DNA of 64,000 nt, taken from Rhodococcus sp. SGAir0479 (lineage in GTDB: Bacteria > Actinomycetota > Actinomycetes > Mycobacteriales > Mycobacteriaceae). The position numbers were made by a program, and so were the translations under genes. The stretch spans positions 310,001-374,000 of the forward strand of contig NZ_CP039432.1 in assembly GCF_005484805.1 (NCBI RefSeq), in the 5' to 3' direction. Shown here in pieces: positions 42,799 to 51,508 of this stretch. How positions within the stretch are numbered: position 1 is the stretch's first letter; each line of letters begins with the position of its first letter. The notes beneath the pieces are model-generated. The model did not search any database. It was not told the origin of the DNA and worked only from the letters and a program-made list of their open reading frames with translations.

Positions 42799-45252
42799 AT
42801 GAACACGATTCCCGGCTCCACGATGGGTGCGGCAGGCCGTTCTCACGCCTCGTCCGACGCCTTGCTCGAAGGTCTCAACCCCCAGCAGCGGGAGGCCGTC
42901 CTGCACGCGGGTTCACCGCTTCTCATCGTCGCGGGCGCGGGATCGGGCAAGACCGCCGTGCTGACCCGCCGGATCGCCTACCTGCTGGCAGAGCGGGACG
43001 TGATGCCGGGCCAGATCCTGGCGATCACCTTCACCAACAAAGCCGCCGCGGAGATGCGGGAGCGCGTCGCGCAGCTGGTCGGTCCGCGCGCCAACAGCAT
43101 GTGGGTGTCGACCTTCCACTCGAGTTGTGTCCGCATCCTGCGGGCCCAGTCCGCGCTGCTGTCGGGGTTGAACTCGAACTTCTCGATCTACGACGCCGAC
43201 GACTCCCGGCGCCTGCTCACGATGATCTCGAAGGACCTCGAGATCGACACCAAGCGCTACTCGGCGCGGCTGCTCGCGACCAAGATTTCCAACCACAAGA
43301 ACGAGCTCAAGGATCCGGAGGAGGCCGCTGCCGAGGCCGAGCGCGACGGGGCCGACCTCGACAAGCTCGTGGCCCGCGTCTACGCGCTGTACCAGCAGCG
43401 GTTGCGCGCCGCGAACGCTCTCGACTTCGACGACCTCATCGGCGAGACGGTGTCCCTGCTGCAGCGGCACCCGCAGGTCGCCGAGTACTACCGCCGACGG
43501 TTCCGGCACGTCCTGGTCGACGAGTACCAGGACACCAATCACGCCCAGTACATGCTGGTCCGCGAACTGGTGGGCGAGCCGAGCGACGATCCGCACGCGG
43601 TCCCGCCGGCCGAGCTGTGCGTGGTCGGCGACGCCGACCAGTCGATCTACGCCTTCCGCGGCGCCACCATCCGCAACATCGAGGAGTTCGAGCGGGACTA
43701 CCCGCAGGCCCGGACCATCCTGCTGGAGCAGAACTACCGGTCCACGCAGACCATCCTGTCGGCCGCCAACGCGGTCATCTCCCGCAACACCGGGCGACGG
43801 GAGAAGCGGCTGTGGACCGACTCGGGCGAAGGCGAACTGATCATCGGCTACGTCGCCGACAACGAGCACGACGAGGCCCAGTTCGTGGCGTCGGAGATCG
43901 ACCGCCTGGTGGACGCCGGTGACGCGCGGTTCGACGACGTCGCGGTGTTCTACCGCACCAACAATTCGTCGCGCGCGTTGGAGGAGATCTTCATCCGCCT
44001 CGGCATTCCCTACAAGGTGGTGGGAGGCACGCGCTTCTACGAGCGCAAGGAGGTCCGCGACATCGTCGCGTACCTGCGCGTGCTCGCCAACGAGGACGAC
44101 GCGGTGAGTCTGCGCCGGATCCTCAACACGCCGCGCCGCGGCATCGGCGACCGGGCCGAGGCCTGCGTGTCGGTGTACGCCGAGCAGAAGGGCATCGGTT
44201 TCGCGCAGGCACTGCGGGCGGGCGCCGAGGGCGTCGTGCCGCTGCTCAACACCCGGTCCCAGAAGGCCATCGCGTCGTTCCTCGAGTTGGTCGACGGTCT
44301 GCGGGCGCTGATGACCACCACCGACGCCGACGGCAACGACCTCACCGACATCGGCGAGATCATCGAGGCGGTGCTCGACCGTACCGGCTACCGCCGTGAA
44401 CTCGAGTCCAGCAGCGACCCGCAGGACGGTGCCCGTCTCGACAACCTCAACGAGTTGGTCAGCGTTGCAAGGGAATTCAGTTCGGATGCGCGTAACGCGG
44501 CAGCGTTCGCGGAGGAGAACGCCGATCCCGGTGACCCGGACGACGACGAGGGGCTGCCCGATCCGGGCTCGCTCGCGGCGTTCCTCGAACGGGTCTCGCT
44601 GGTCGCCGACTCGGACCAGGTGCCCGACGAGGGCGAGGGTGTCGTCACGCTCATGACGTTGCACACCGCGAAGGGGCTCGAGTTTCCCGTCGTGTTCGTC
44701 ACCGGCTGGGAGGACGGACAGTTCCCCCACATGCGTGCCCTCGGCGATCCGGCCGAGTTGTCGGAAGAGCGCCGTCTGGCGTACGTGGGCATCACGCGGG
44801 CGCGGCACCGGTTGTATCTCACCCGGGCGATCGTGCGGTCGGCGTGGGGGCAGCCGGTCACCAACCCGGAATCGCGTTTCCTGCAGGAGATTCCGACGGA
44901 CCTGCTGGACTGGCGCCGCGAGGATCCGGGCGTGCTCGGCGCCGGTGGGGCCATCGGTGGCGGACGTCCGCGGGGACAGGGGTTCGGTGGTTCGGGCTTC
45001 GGTGGGGGCGGCGGTTTCGGCGGGTCGAGCTCTCGGGGCGGCGGGTCGTCGCCCAGCTTCGGGGCGCCCCGCGGACGCAACAACAATCTGGTTCTCGCGG
45101 TCGGCGATCGGGTCAGTCACGACAAGTACGGCCTCGGCAAGGTGCTCGAGACGAAGGGCAGTGGGCCCACCGCCACCGTCACGATCGACTTCGGTTCGGC
45201 GGGGAAGGTGCGCCTGATGCTGATCGGTGGCGTCCCGATGGTCAAACTTTGA
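42799..45252 (+). CDS. pcrA: ATP-dependent DNA helicase PcrA/UvrD1
   Basis: This 817-residue superfamily 1A helicase has the Q motif (LNPQQREAVLH), Walker A AGAGSGKTAVLTRRI, Walker B VDEYQDTNHAQY, motif III VVGDADQSIYAFRGA, motif IV-V LEQNYRST and VTLMTLHTAKGLEF, and motif VI YVGITRARHRLYL. A Gly-rich linker and a C-terminal Tudor-like RNA-polymerase-binding segment (VGDRVSHDKYGLGKVLE) follow. It acts in nucleotide excision repair and replication restart. Equivalent of Rv0949. Confidence 0.96.
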   Translation: MNTIPGSTMGAAGRSHASSDALLEGLNPQQREAVLHAGSPLLIVAGAGSGKTAVLTRRIAYLLAERDVMPGQILAITFTNKAAAEMRERVAQLVGPRANSMWVSTFHSSCVRILRAQSALLSGLNSNFSIYDADDSRRLLTMISKDLEIDTKRYSARLLATKISNHKNELKDPEEAAAEAERDGADLDKLVARVYALYQQRLRAANALDFDDLIGETVSLLQRHPQVAEYYRRRFRHVLVDEYQDTNHAQYMLVRELVGEPSDDPHAVPPAELCVVGDADQSIYAFRGATIRNIEEFERDYPQARTILLEQNYRSTQTILSAANAVISRNTGRREKRLWTDSGEGELIIGYVADNEHDEAQFVASEIDRLVDAGDARFDDVAVFYRTNNSSRALEEIFIRLGIPYKVVGGTRFYERKEVRDIVAYLRVLANEDDAVSLRRILNTPRRGIGDRAEACVSVYAEQKGIGFAQALRAGAEGVVPLLNTRSQKAIASFLELVDGLRALMTTTDADGNDLTDIGEIIEAVLDRTGYRRELESSSDPQDGARLDNLNELVSVAREFSSDARNAAAFAEENADPGDPDDDEGLPDPGSLAAFLERVSLVADSDQVPDEGEGVVTLMTLHTAKGLEFPVVFVTGWEDGQFPHMRALGDPAELSEERRLAYVGITRARHRLYLTRAIVRSAWGQPVTNPESRFLQEIPTDLLDWRREDPGVLGAGGAIGGGRPRGQGFGGSGFGGGGGFGGSSSRGGGSSPSFGAPRGRNNNLVLAVGDRVSHDKYGLGKVLETKGSGPTATVTIDFGSAGKVRLMLIGGVPMVKL

Positions 45253-45293
45253 CGTAGCCCGTCGCACCGGCGTCCGGCGGCGTCCGAGGGGAT

Positions 45294-45318
45294 GTTTGCT
45301 CCGGCATCGGCCGGGTAG
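45294..45318 (+). promoter_or_regulatory. SigF-type promoter of the manganese catalase gene
   Basis: GTTT (45294-45297), a 15-nt spacer and GGGTAG (45313-45318) match the mycobacterial SigF consensus GTTT-N15-17-GGGTAT closely. The start codon is 34 nt downstream of the -10. Confidence 0.7.
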
Positions 45319-45351
45319 GCGAGTGGTTCACCCGACCCGAGGGAGAGCCCT

Positions 45352-46263
45352 ATGTTTCGTCACACAGACCATCTGCAGTTCGACGTCGCGCCGGAGAAGC
45401 CGGATCCCGTGTATGCCCGCAAGCTTCAGGAGTTGCTGGGCGGCGAGTTCGGTGAGATGACCGTGACCATGCAGTACCTCATGCAGGGCTGGAACTGTCG
45501 CATGGACGGCAAGTACAAGGACCTCATCATGGACGTCGCCACCGAGGAGATCGGCCACGTCGAGATGATCGCCACCATGATCGCGCGACTGCTCGAGGGC
45601 GCGCCGGCAACCGAGTCCACGAAGGCGGCCGCGGCGGACCCGGTCGTGGCTGCGGTGCTCGGGGGCATGGATCCCCAGCAGGCGATCGTCTCCGGCGGCG
45701 GCCCCACGCTGGCCGACAGCAACGGCGTGCCGTGGAACGGACGGTTCATCGTGGCCGGCGGCAACCTGCTGGCCGACTTCTACTCGAACGTGGCGGCCGA
45801 GGCCCAGAGTCGGCTGCAGACGGCCCGCCTGTACAACATGACCGACGATCCGGGCGTCAAAGACATGTTGAAGTTCAACCTCGCCCGCGACACGTACCAC
45901 CAGAACATGTGGCTGGCCGCCATCGAGGAACTGAAGGCCGACGGCCTCTCCGGCACCGTGGCACCGACCGCGTTGCTCGACGAGGAGCACACCGAACACG
46001 CCGGGACGTTGTGGCACCTGTCGGACGGCACGCAGTCCGATCAGGGCCGGTGGGCCACCGGCACGGCACCGGACGGCGTCCACACGAACTCGTTCCTTCC
46101 GGACCCGGTTGCGTTGGGCGGCAAGGCCGGGGCGCCGCCGCCGGACCCGCAGCTGTACGACACCTACGACGGTTCCCGGGGCGAACCGCGCTCGTCGGCG
46201 ATGGGCACGGAGAAGGGCCTCATGGGGAAGGTCAAGGAAGCGATCGACCCCCACAAGCCCTGA
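45352..46263 (+). CDS. katN: Manganese catalase
   Basis: This 303-residue ferritin-like protein has the Mn-catalase core: ELLGGEFGEMTVTMQYLMQG, MDVATEEIGHVEMIATMI and NLARDTYHQNMWLAAIEEL, supplying the Glu/His ligands of a di-manganese centre. A flexible C-terminal tail follows. It disproportionates H2O2 without haem. A SigF-like promoter lies upstream and GAGGGAGAG near the ATG. It converges on a broken hemerythrin gene. Confidence 0.93.
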   Translation: MFRHTDHLQFDVAPEKPDPVYARKLQELLGGEFGEMTVTMQYLMQGWNCRMDGKYKDLIMDVATEEIGHVEMIATMIARLLEGAPATESTKAAAADPVVAAVLGGMDPQQAIVSGGGPTLADSNGVPWNGRFIVAGGNLLADFYSNVAAEAQSRLQTARLYNMTDDPGVKDMLKFNLARDTYHQNMWLAAIEELKADGLSGTVAPTALLDEEHTEHAGTLWHLSDGTQSDQGRWATGTAPDGVHTNSFLPDPVALGGKAGAPPPDPQLYDTYDGSRGEPRSSAMGTEKGLMGKVKEAIDPHKP

Positions 46264-46299
46264 GCGGCTCGAGGCAGGGAGGACGCCCCGATTCGGCTG

Positions 46300-46724
46300 G
46301 GCGCGGGTCGAGGGGTCCTCTCCCCGTCGGAGCGGCGGCAGATGCTCGACGGCCCCGGCGAGGCCCGCCGCCATCCGGCTGAGGTGACACGAGGCGGCGG
46401 CATCCGGCGGGAGACCACCGGGTGCGGCCGCGTCGGCGAGGTGCGGCGCACCACCTCCCACATCCACCCGATCCGCAGGAGCGAATCGTCGTCGGTCCGG
46501 CGAACGATGGGCCACAACACCGCTTCTTCGGCGAAGGCGTGGGTGAACACCAGACGGCACAGCTCGGCGAGCACTTCCTGCCGTTCCGGCCCGGTCGTGG
46601 CCGCGGCCTCCTGCATCAGATCGTCGAGCTGCATGTGATCGCGGCGCTGGCGGGCCAGGACGCTGTGGGGCCTACCCAGTTCCGCCGTGGTCTGTCGCGC
46701 GAGCGAACGTCCGTTGTCGGTCAT
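46300..46724 (-). pseudogene. Broken hemerythrin (HHE) domain gene
   Basis: From ATG 46724 (AGGAG upstream) the frame reads a hemerythrin start with HAFAEEAVLWP, then jumps straight to WEVVRRTSPTRPHPVVSRR, which normally sits near the C-terminus. The middle, with the second set of iron His ligands, is missing. After 46404 the family-like tail (GAVEHLPPLRRGEDPST) is in another frame around 46306-46356, so a frameshift follows. The original frame runs on antisense into the catalase gene. A pseudogene by internal deletion plus frameshift; the SigF-like promoter is intact. Confidence 0.65.
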
Positions 46725-46808
46725 CGGGTACTCCTGCCACCCGCCGCACCCGTGTCGCGCGCAGTGCGCAGACAGCCGGAGACGTTCTCGCACGGCGGCG
46801 CGGTCGGA

Positions 46809-46833
46809 TTACCCGAAAGAACCCGTTCGAAAC
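46809..46833 (-). promoter_or_regulatory. SigF-type promoter of the hemerythrin remnant
   Basis: On the minus strand GTTT (46833-46830), a 15-nt spacer and GGGTAA (46814-46809) match the SigF consensus. The start codon is 85 nt downstream of the -10. Confidence 0.65.
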
Positions 46834-46873
46834 TCGTCGGTTCGCAGCCCGTGAGGGCCGGAGGGTTCGAGCG

Positions 46874-47953
46874 TCAGGGCTGTTCGACGCCGAGGCTGAT
46901 GCCGCGGGTCGCGAGCCACGGAATCGGGTCGATCTTGTTCTCGCCGGCCAGGTGGACCTCGAAGTGCAGGTGCGGGCCGGTGGAGAAGCCGCGGTTACCC
47001 ATCGTGGCGATCTGGTCACCGGCCATGACCTTCTGGCCGACGGTGACGAGGGTCTCGTTGATGTGGCCGTACACGGTGATGGTGCCGTCGGCGTGCTTGA
47101 GGCGGACCCACATTCCGAACCCGGAGGCCGGACCGGAGTCGATGACCTCGCCGTCGGCGACGGCCAGGATCGGGGTGCCGATCGCGTTCGCGATGTCGAC
47201 GCCGGCGTGCAGCGTGCCCCACCGGGAGCCGAACGACGACGTGTAGACGCCCTGCGCGGGCAGAACGAACAGCGGGCGGCGGGCAGCAGCCTCACGGGCC
47301 GCACGCTCCTCGCTGAAACGCTGGCCCTTGGCCAGGAGATTGGAGAACTGGCCCAGGTCGGTGGGATTGGCGACCGCGAGGACCTGCGGAGCTGCGCTGT
47401 CGGCAGGTGTCTGCGGGACGTCGCTGAACTGTGCGGCCTGCGGCACGGCGGTGGTGCCGATGTCGGAGGCGGTGAGTTCGATATCGGTGTGGTCGCCATG
47501 GTCGGCCGGCGCGCTGATGGCTGCCTGGCCGGCTGCGACGACGGCGCCGGCGGCGACCGCGATGACGGCCGCGCGACCCTTGAGGGCCGAGGGGGGAGCG
47601 GGAAGGCGATGGCGGCCACCGGTCCGCGGCGCGGTCACCTCGACCGTCGGTCCGCTGGGGACGAACGCCGCGGTGGGGGCCGCGTCGTAGTCCGTGGGCT
47701 GGGGCTCAGGGGTGCTGGGAAGCATGGCGTTACGAATCTCAGTACTTTCCGCCTCGGAGTAACGAACCTCCGAGGGCGTCGGATAGCTGGTTGTGACGCC
47801 GTCCACTCGCTCCAACAGCCCGACTGGAGACGGCTCCGCTGCTGGATTGCAACGCTCGAACTCGTGATCCGCCGCTGTCGGGAACACCGTGGTTTCCGGG
47901 TCAGCGTGTTGTGTCGCAAAGCGGCTGGCCGTGAACTGAGTGCGGTGGTGCAT
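46874..47953 (-). CDS. Membrane-anchored M23 metallopeptidase
   Basis: This 359-residue protein has a cytoplasmic N-terminus and one helix at about 127-147. A linker and a C-terminal LytM/M23 domain follow, with zinc ligands His249 and Asp253 (HAGVD) and the HLH motif at 328-330 (PHLHFEV). The motifs are complete, so it may cleave peptidoglycan peptides. Rv0950c is the positional equivalent. The long N-terminus could be shortened to Met77. GTCAC repeats upstream suggest control with cell-wall or division genes. Confidence 0.88.
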   Translation of the reverse strand: MHHRTQFTASRFATQHADPETTVFPTAADHEFERCNPAAEPSPVGLLERVDGVTTSYPTPSEVRYSEAESTEIRNAMLPSTPEPQPTDYDAAPTAAFVPSGPTVEVTAPRTGGRHRLPAPPSALKGRAAVIAVAAGAVVAAGQAAISAPADHGDHTDIELTASDIGTTAVPQAAQFSDVPQTPADSAAPQVLAVANPTDLGQFSNLLAKGQRFSEERAAREAAARRPLFVLPAQGVYTSSFGSRWGTLHAGVDIANAIGTPILAVADGEVIDSGPASGFGMWVRLKHADGTITVYGHINETLVTVGQKVMAGDQIATMGNRGFSTGPHLHFEVHLAGENKIDPIPWLATRGISLGVEQP

Positions 47954-47975
47954 GCGCCCTGCCGTCCTCCTGCCC

Positions 47976-47991
47976 GTGACCTGCCTGTGAC
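47976..47991. promoter_or_regulatory. GTCAC direct repeats upstream of the M23 gene
   Basis: On the minus strand GTCACAGGCAG is followed directly by GTCACGGGCAG, an 11-bp period. A further GTTACC lies at 48004-48009 (GGTAAC on the plus strand). Direct GTCAC-type repeats are reported as MtrA sites near mycobacterial wall-hydrolase genes. Confidence 0.4.
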
Positions 47992-48556
47992 TTAGACCCT
48001 GGCGACGGTAACGAAACGGTTGCGGGGGAGCAACCTGCAGAGCGGCCTGAAACGGCAGATGTGATGGTCATCACAGTATGAACTGGGATTTCTTGGAACA
48101 TGCCACTTGGTCTCGTTCATATATCGGGACGGATCCGGTTTGTTACACCGTCTGTATTCGGTCCTGTCCTCGCCGATCGCCAAGTGGCCCGCGGCCCGCA
48201 CCGTGACCTGTCCCGGCGAGTGACGTCGGCGGGGTCGCGGAACCGTCCGGTCGCGTCGCGGCGCGGCCCGTGTCGCCGGGGCGTTGCCCGTCCGGCGGAG
48301 GCGCAATCGGGGGGTGTGGCGCCTGTTGTCGGAGTGCTCCGTGAGGCGTAGGTGTTCCGCCCGGACGATCCGGTCGCAGGCGCGAGTGGGGCACCTGCAA
48401 TCCTTGCCGTGGTGCTCCTCGAGGTGAGCGCGACCGCCCGTGGGGCCGCGCGCCCCCGCGAGGCGTTCCGCGACGACTGCCGCCGCGTGACATATGCCAC
48501 ATAGCATGTGGGCGAGCGATAGTCGATTGATTGAACTAGTTAAAGTCCGACAAGGA

Positions 48557-48578
48557 CCCGCTCCTACCCCTGAGCGGG
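48557..48578 (+). other. Hairpin in the sucC leader
   Basis: CCCGCTC and GAGCGGG pair with an 8-nt loop about 28 nt before the sucC start. It could affect leader stability or translation; no terminator T tract follows. Confidence 0.35.
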
Positions 48579-48605
48579 CGTCAACGCAGACGAGACGGTG
48601 AGCAG

Positions 48606-49775
48606 ATGGATCTCTTCGAATACCAGGCGAAGGAACTCTTCGCCAAGCATGACGTGCCGACGTCGGCCGGCCGTGTTACCGACACTGTCGCCGGTGCCCG
48701 CGAGATCGCGGAGGAAATCGGCAAGCCGGTCATGGTCAAGGCGCAGGTCAAGGTCGGCGGCCGCGGCAAGGCCGGTGGCGTGAAGTACTCGCCCGACGCG
48801 GACGCCGCGCAGGCGAACGCCGAGGCGATCCTGGGCCTCGACATCAAGGGCCACGTCGTCAAGAAGCTGCTGGTCGCAGAGGCGAGTGACATCGCTGAGG
48901 AGTACTACATCTCCTTCCTGCTCGACCGCACCAACCGCACCTACCTGGCCATGTGCTCGGTCGAGGGTGGCGTCGAGATCGAGGTCACCGCCGAGGAGAA
49001 CCCCGACGCTCTCGCGAAGATCCCCGTTGACGCCGTCAAGGGTGTCGACCTCGAGTTCGCGCGCAGCATCGCCGAGGCCGGCAAGCTGCCCGCCGAGGTG
49101 CTCGACGCCGCGGCCAACACGATCCAGAAGCTGTGGGAGGTCTTCATCAAGGAAGACGCTCTCCTGGTCGAGGTCAACCCGCTCGTCCGTACGCCCGACG
49201 ACCAGATCCTGGCCCTCGACGGCAAGGTCACCCTGGACGCCAACGCGGACTTCCGTCAGCCCGGCCACGCCGAGTTCGAGGACAAGGACGCGACGGATCC
49301 GCTCGAGCTCAAGGCCAAGGAGAACGACCTCAACTACGTCAAGCTCGACGGCGAGGTCGGCATCATCGGCAACGGCGCCGGCCTGGTCATGTCGACCCTG
49401 GACGTCGTCGCCTACGCGGGCGAGAAGCACGGCAACGTCAAGCCGGCCAACTTCCTCGACATCGGTGGCGGCGCCTCGGCTGCCGTCATGGCTGCGGGCC
49501 TGGACGTCATCCTGAACGACGCGCAGGTCAAGAGCGTCTTCGTCAACGTCTTCGGTGGCATCACCGCGTGTGACGCCGTCGCCAACGGCATCGTGGGCGC
49601 GCTGCAGACCCTGGGTGACGAGGCCAACAAGCCGCTCGTCGTGCGCCTGGACGGCAACAACGTCGAAGAGGGACGCCGCATCCTCGCCGAGGCCAACCAC
49701 CCGCTGGTCACGGTCGTCGCAACCATGGACGAGGCTGCCGACAAGGCTGCCGAGCTCGCCTTCGCAGCGAAGTAA
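48606..49775 (+). CDS. sucC: Succinyl-CoA synthetase beta subunit
   Basis: This 389-residue subunit has the ATP-grasp domain ([35 protein letters not shown]) and a CoA-ligase Rossmann part ending [20 protein letters not shown] and [16 protein letters not shown]. With SucD it interconverts succinyl-CoA and succinate, coupled to nucleotide phosphorylation in the TCA cycle. GGTGAG precedes the ATG. sucD starts 15 nt after its stop. Confidence 0.97.
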   Translation: MDLFEYQAKELFAKHDVPTSAGRVTDTVAGAREIAEEIGKPVMVKAQVKVGGRGKAGGVKYSPDADAAQANAEAILGLDIKGHVVKKLLVAEASDIAEEYYISFLLDRTNRTYLAMCSVEGGVEIEVTAEENPDALAKIPVDAVKGVDLEFARSIAEAGKLPAEVLDAAANTIQKLWEVFIKEDALLVEVNPLVRTPDDQILALDGKVTLDANADFRQPGHAEFEDKDATDPLELKAKENDLNYVKLDGEVGIIGNGAGLVMSTLDVVAYAGEKHGNVKPANFLDIGGGASAAVMAAGLDVILNDAQVKSVFVNVFGGITACDAVANGIVGALQTLGDEANKPLVVRLDGNNVEEGRRILAEANHPLVTVVATMDEAADKAAELAFAAK

Positions 49776-49790
49776 GGGACACACACAACA

Positions 49791-50693
49791 ATGGCTATCT
49801 TCCTGACCAAGGACTCCAAGGTCATCGTCCAGGGCATCACCGGCGGCGAGGGCACCAAGCACACCGCGCTGATGCTCAAGGCCGGCACCCAGGTCGTCGG
49901 CGGCGTCAACGCCCGCAAGGCCGGCACCACGGTCTCGCACACCGACAAGGACGGCAACGCTGTCGAGCTGCCGGTCTTCGCGACCGTCGCCGAGGCCATG
50001 AAGGAGACCGGCGCGGACGTCTCGATCGCGTTCGTTCCGCCGGCCTTCTCGAAGGACGCCATCGTCGAGGCCATCGACGCGGAGATCCCGCTGCTCGTCG
50101 TCATCACCGAGGGCATCCCGGTGCAGGACTCCGCGTACGCGTGGGCCTACAACGTCGAGAAGGGCAACAAGACCCGGATCATCGGCCCCAACTGCCCGGG
50201 CATCATCACCCCGGAGGAGGCCCTCGTCGGTATCACCCCGGCGAACATCGCGGGCAAGGGCCCGGTCGGCCTGGTCTCCAAGTCCGGCACCCTGACCTAC
50301 CAGATGATGTTCGAGCTGCGTGAGTACGGCTTCTCGACCGCCATCGGCATCGGCGGCGACCCGGTCATCGGCACCACCCACATCGACGCCATCGAGGCGT
50401 TCGAGAAGGATCCCGAGACCAAGCTGATCGTGATGATCGGTGAGATCGGTGGCGACGCCGAGGAGCGTGCCGCCGACTACATCAAGGCCAACGTGACCAA
50501 GCCGGTCGTCGGCTACGTCGCGGGCTTCACGGCTCCCGAGGGCAAGACCATGGGCCACGCCGGCGCCATCGTCTCCGGTTCCTCGGGAACCGCGCAGGCC
50601 AAGAAGGACGCCCTCGAGGCGGCCGGCGTCAAGGTCGGCAAGACGCCGTCCGAGACCGCGGCTCTCGCCCGGGAGATCCTGAAGAGCCTCTGA
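49791..50693 (+). CDS. sucD: Succinyl-CoA synthetase alpha subunit
   Basis: This 300-residue subunit has the CoA-binding Rossmann fold ([16 protein letters not shown]) and NCPGIITP. The phospho-histidine lies in [16 protein letters not shown]. Family segments [12 protein letters not shown] and [19 protein letters not shown] are intact. It forms the enzyme with SucC. A 21-bp-stem terminator closes the operon. Confidence 0.97.
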   Translation: MAIFLTKDSKVIVQGITGGEGTKHTALMLKAGTQVVGGVNARKAGTTVSHTDKDGNAVELPVFATVAEAMKETGADVSIAFVPPAFSKDAIVEAIDAEIPLLVVITEGIPVQDSAYAWAYNVEKGNKTRIIGPNCPGIITPEEALVGITPANIAGKGPVGLVSKSGTLTYQMMFELREYGFSTAIGIGGDPVIGTTHIDAIEAFEKDPETKLIVMIGEIGGDAEERAADYIKANVTKPVVGYVAGFTAPEGKTMGHAGAIVSGSSGTAQAKKDALEAAGVKVGKTPSETAALAREILKSL

Positions 50694-50735
50694 TCCGTGC
50701 GGCGCGGGCGTTCGTCGCCCGGCCCGGATCCACGC

Positions 50736-50782
50736 GAACGGCGCCCGCAACCGGACACCTCGTCCGGTTGCGGGCGCCGTTC
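50736..50782. terminator. Strong bidirectional terminator after sucCD
   Basis: A perfect 21-bp stem (left arm 50736-50756, right arm 50762-50782) with a 5-nt loop sits between the stops of sucD and the convergent YigZ-family gene. Confidence 0.88.
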
Positions 50783-50786
50783 CGCG

Positions 50787-51422
50787 TCACACGTCCACCC
50801 ACCGCACCCCGGCGGGTTCGAGCCGGCCGGCGCCGGCCGTGAGCTCGGCGACGATCGCCGCCAACGCGTCCGGATCCTTCGTCGCGAGGGTGAAGGTGAC
50901 CTCGGCCGCGTACGCGGTGTCGACGACGAGCACGCCGCGGCCGCGTAGTTCGGCGTCGACACGACCGGCGATGTCGTGCCCGACGTCGACGGTGAGCAGG
51001 TCGAGCCGCTCGCGCCCGAGCAACCGCGACTGCGAGGCCGCGGCGTCGACGGCCGCCGCGACGGCGCCGGAATAGGCGCGCACGAGTCCGCCCGCGCCGA
51101 GCTTGATGCCGCCGAAGTAGCGGGTGACGACCGCCGCGACGTCGACCAGCTGCCGCGCGCGCAGCACCTGGAGCATCGGGACGCCGGCCGTACCGCCGGG
51201 CTCGCCGTCGTCGCCGGACCGCTCGGCCCGCTCGGTGGGTTCGTCACCCGTCACGTACGCCCAGCAGTGGTGGCGCGCGTCGGGGTAGCCGCGGCGCTGT
51301 TCGTCGAGGAAGGCCTGCGCGTCGGCGGGCGTGTCGACGCGGCGCAGCGCGGCGATGAACCGGGAGTGTTTGATCTCGGTCTCCACGACGACGTCGGCGC
51401 CGGGGGACAGCGTGGAGGGCAT
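50787..51422 (-). CDS. YigZ/IMPACT-family protein
   Basis: This 211-residue protein has the UPF0029 signature RYFGGIKLGAGGLVRAYSGAV and an N-terminal strand-helix region (VETEIKHSRFIAALRRVDTP), with GTAGVPMLQVLRA between. A ferredoxin-like C-terminal domain follows. The IMPACT group is linked to translation control in eukaryotes; the bacterial role is not clear. Convergent with sucCD. Confidence 0.88.
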   Translation of the reverse strand: MPSTLSPGADVVVETEIKHSRFIAALRRVDTPADAQAFLDEQRRGYPDARHHCWAYVTGDEPTERAERSGDDGEPGGTAGVPMLQVLRARQLVDVAAVVTRYFGGIKLGAGGLVRAYSGAVAAAVDAAASQSRLLGRERLDLLTVDVGHDIAGRVDAELRGRGVLVVDTAYAAEVTFTLATKDPDALAAIVAELTAGAGRLEPAGVRWVDV

Positions 51423-51508
51423 GACTCATCTTCCCCGTTCCCGTCATCGGCAGCCCGTCCGGGGAGACAATGGTGCTCGCCGGTCGTTCCGACCCCGAGC
51501 GAGGCATC

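Larger units (their letters stand above)
47954..48605. other. Long divergent intergenic region, M23 gene to sucC
   Basis: This 652-bp region holds the promoters of the M23 and sucCD units. On the M23 side are repeated GTCAC-type elements and a GTTAC element; next to sucC is a hairpin (48557-48578). A Cys/His-rich minus-strand reading frame starting at 48507 (CGICH, HHGKDCRCPTRAC) has no ribosome site and an Arg-rich tail, so I did not call it a gene. Confidence 0.45.

Noticed and set aside
46277-46323. Hairpin after the manganese catalase gene (GAGGAC with GTCCTC)
   Set aside because: Only 6 bp with a 30-nt loop, too weak to call a terminator.
47954-48120. ydaO (cyclic di-AMP) riboswitch upstream of the M23 gene
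   Set aside because: Such switches often precede wall hydrolase genes in actinobacteria, but the conserved core elements I looked for are not visible.
47992-48507. A 171-codon minus-strand frame with a Cys/His-rich start
   Set aside because: No ribosome site is visible, the last two thirds are Arg/Pro-rich like non-coding GC-rich DNA, and it overlaps the M23 promoter elements. A shorter zinc-binding protein cannot be excluded.
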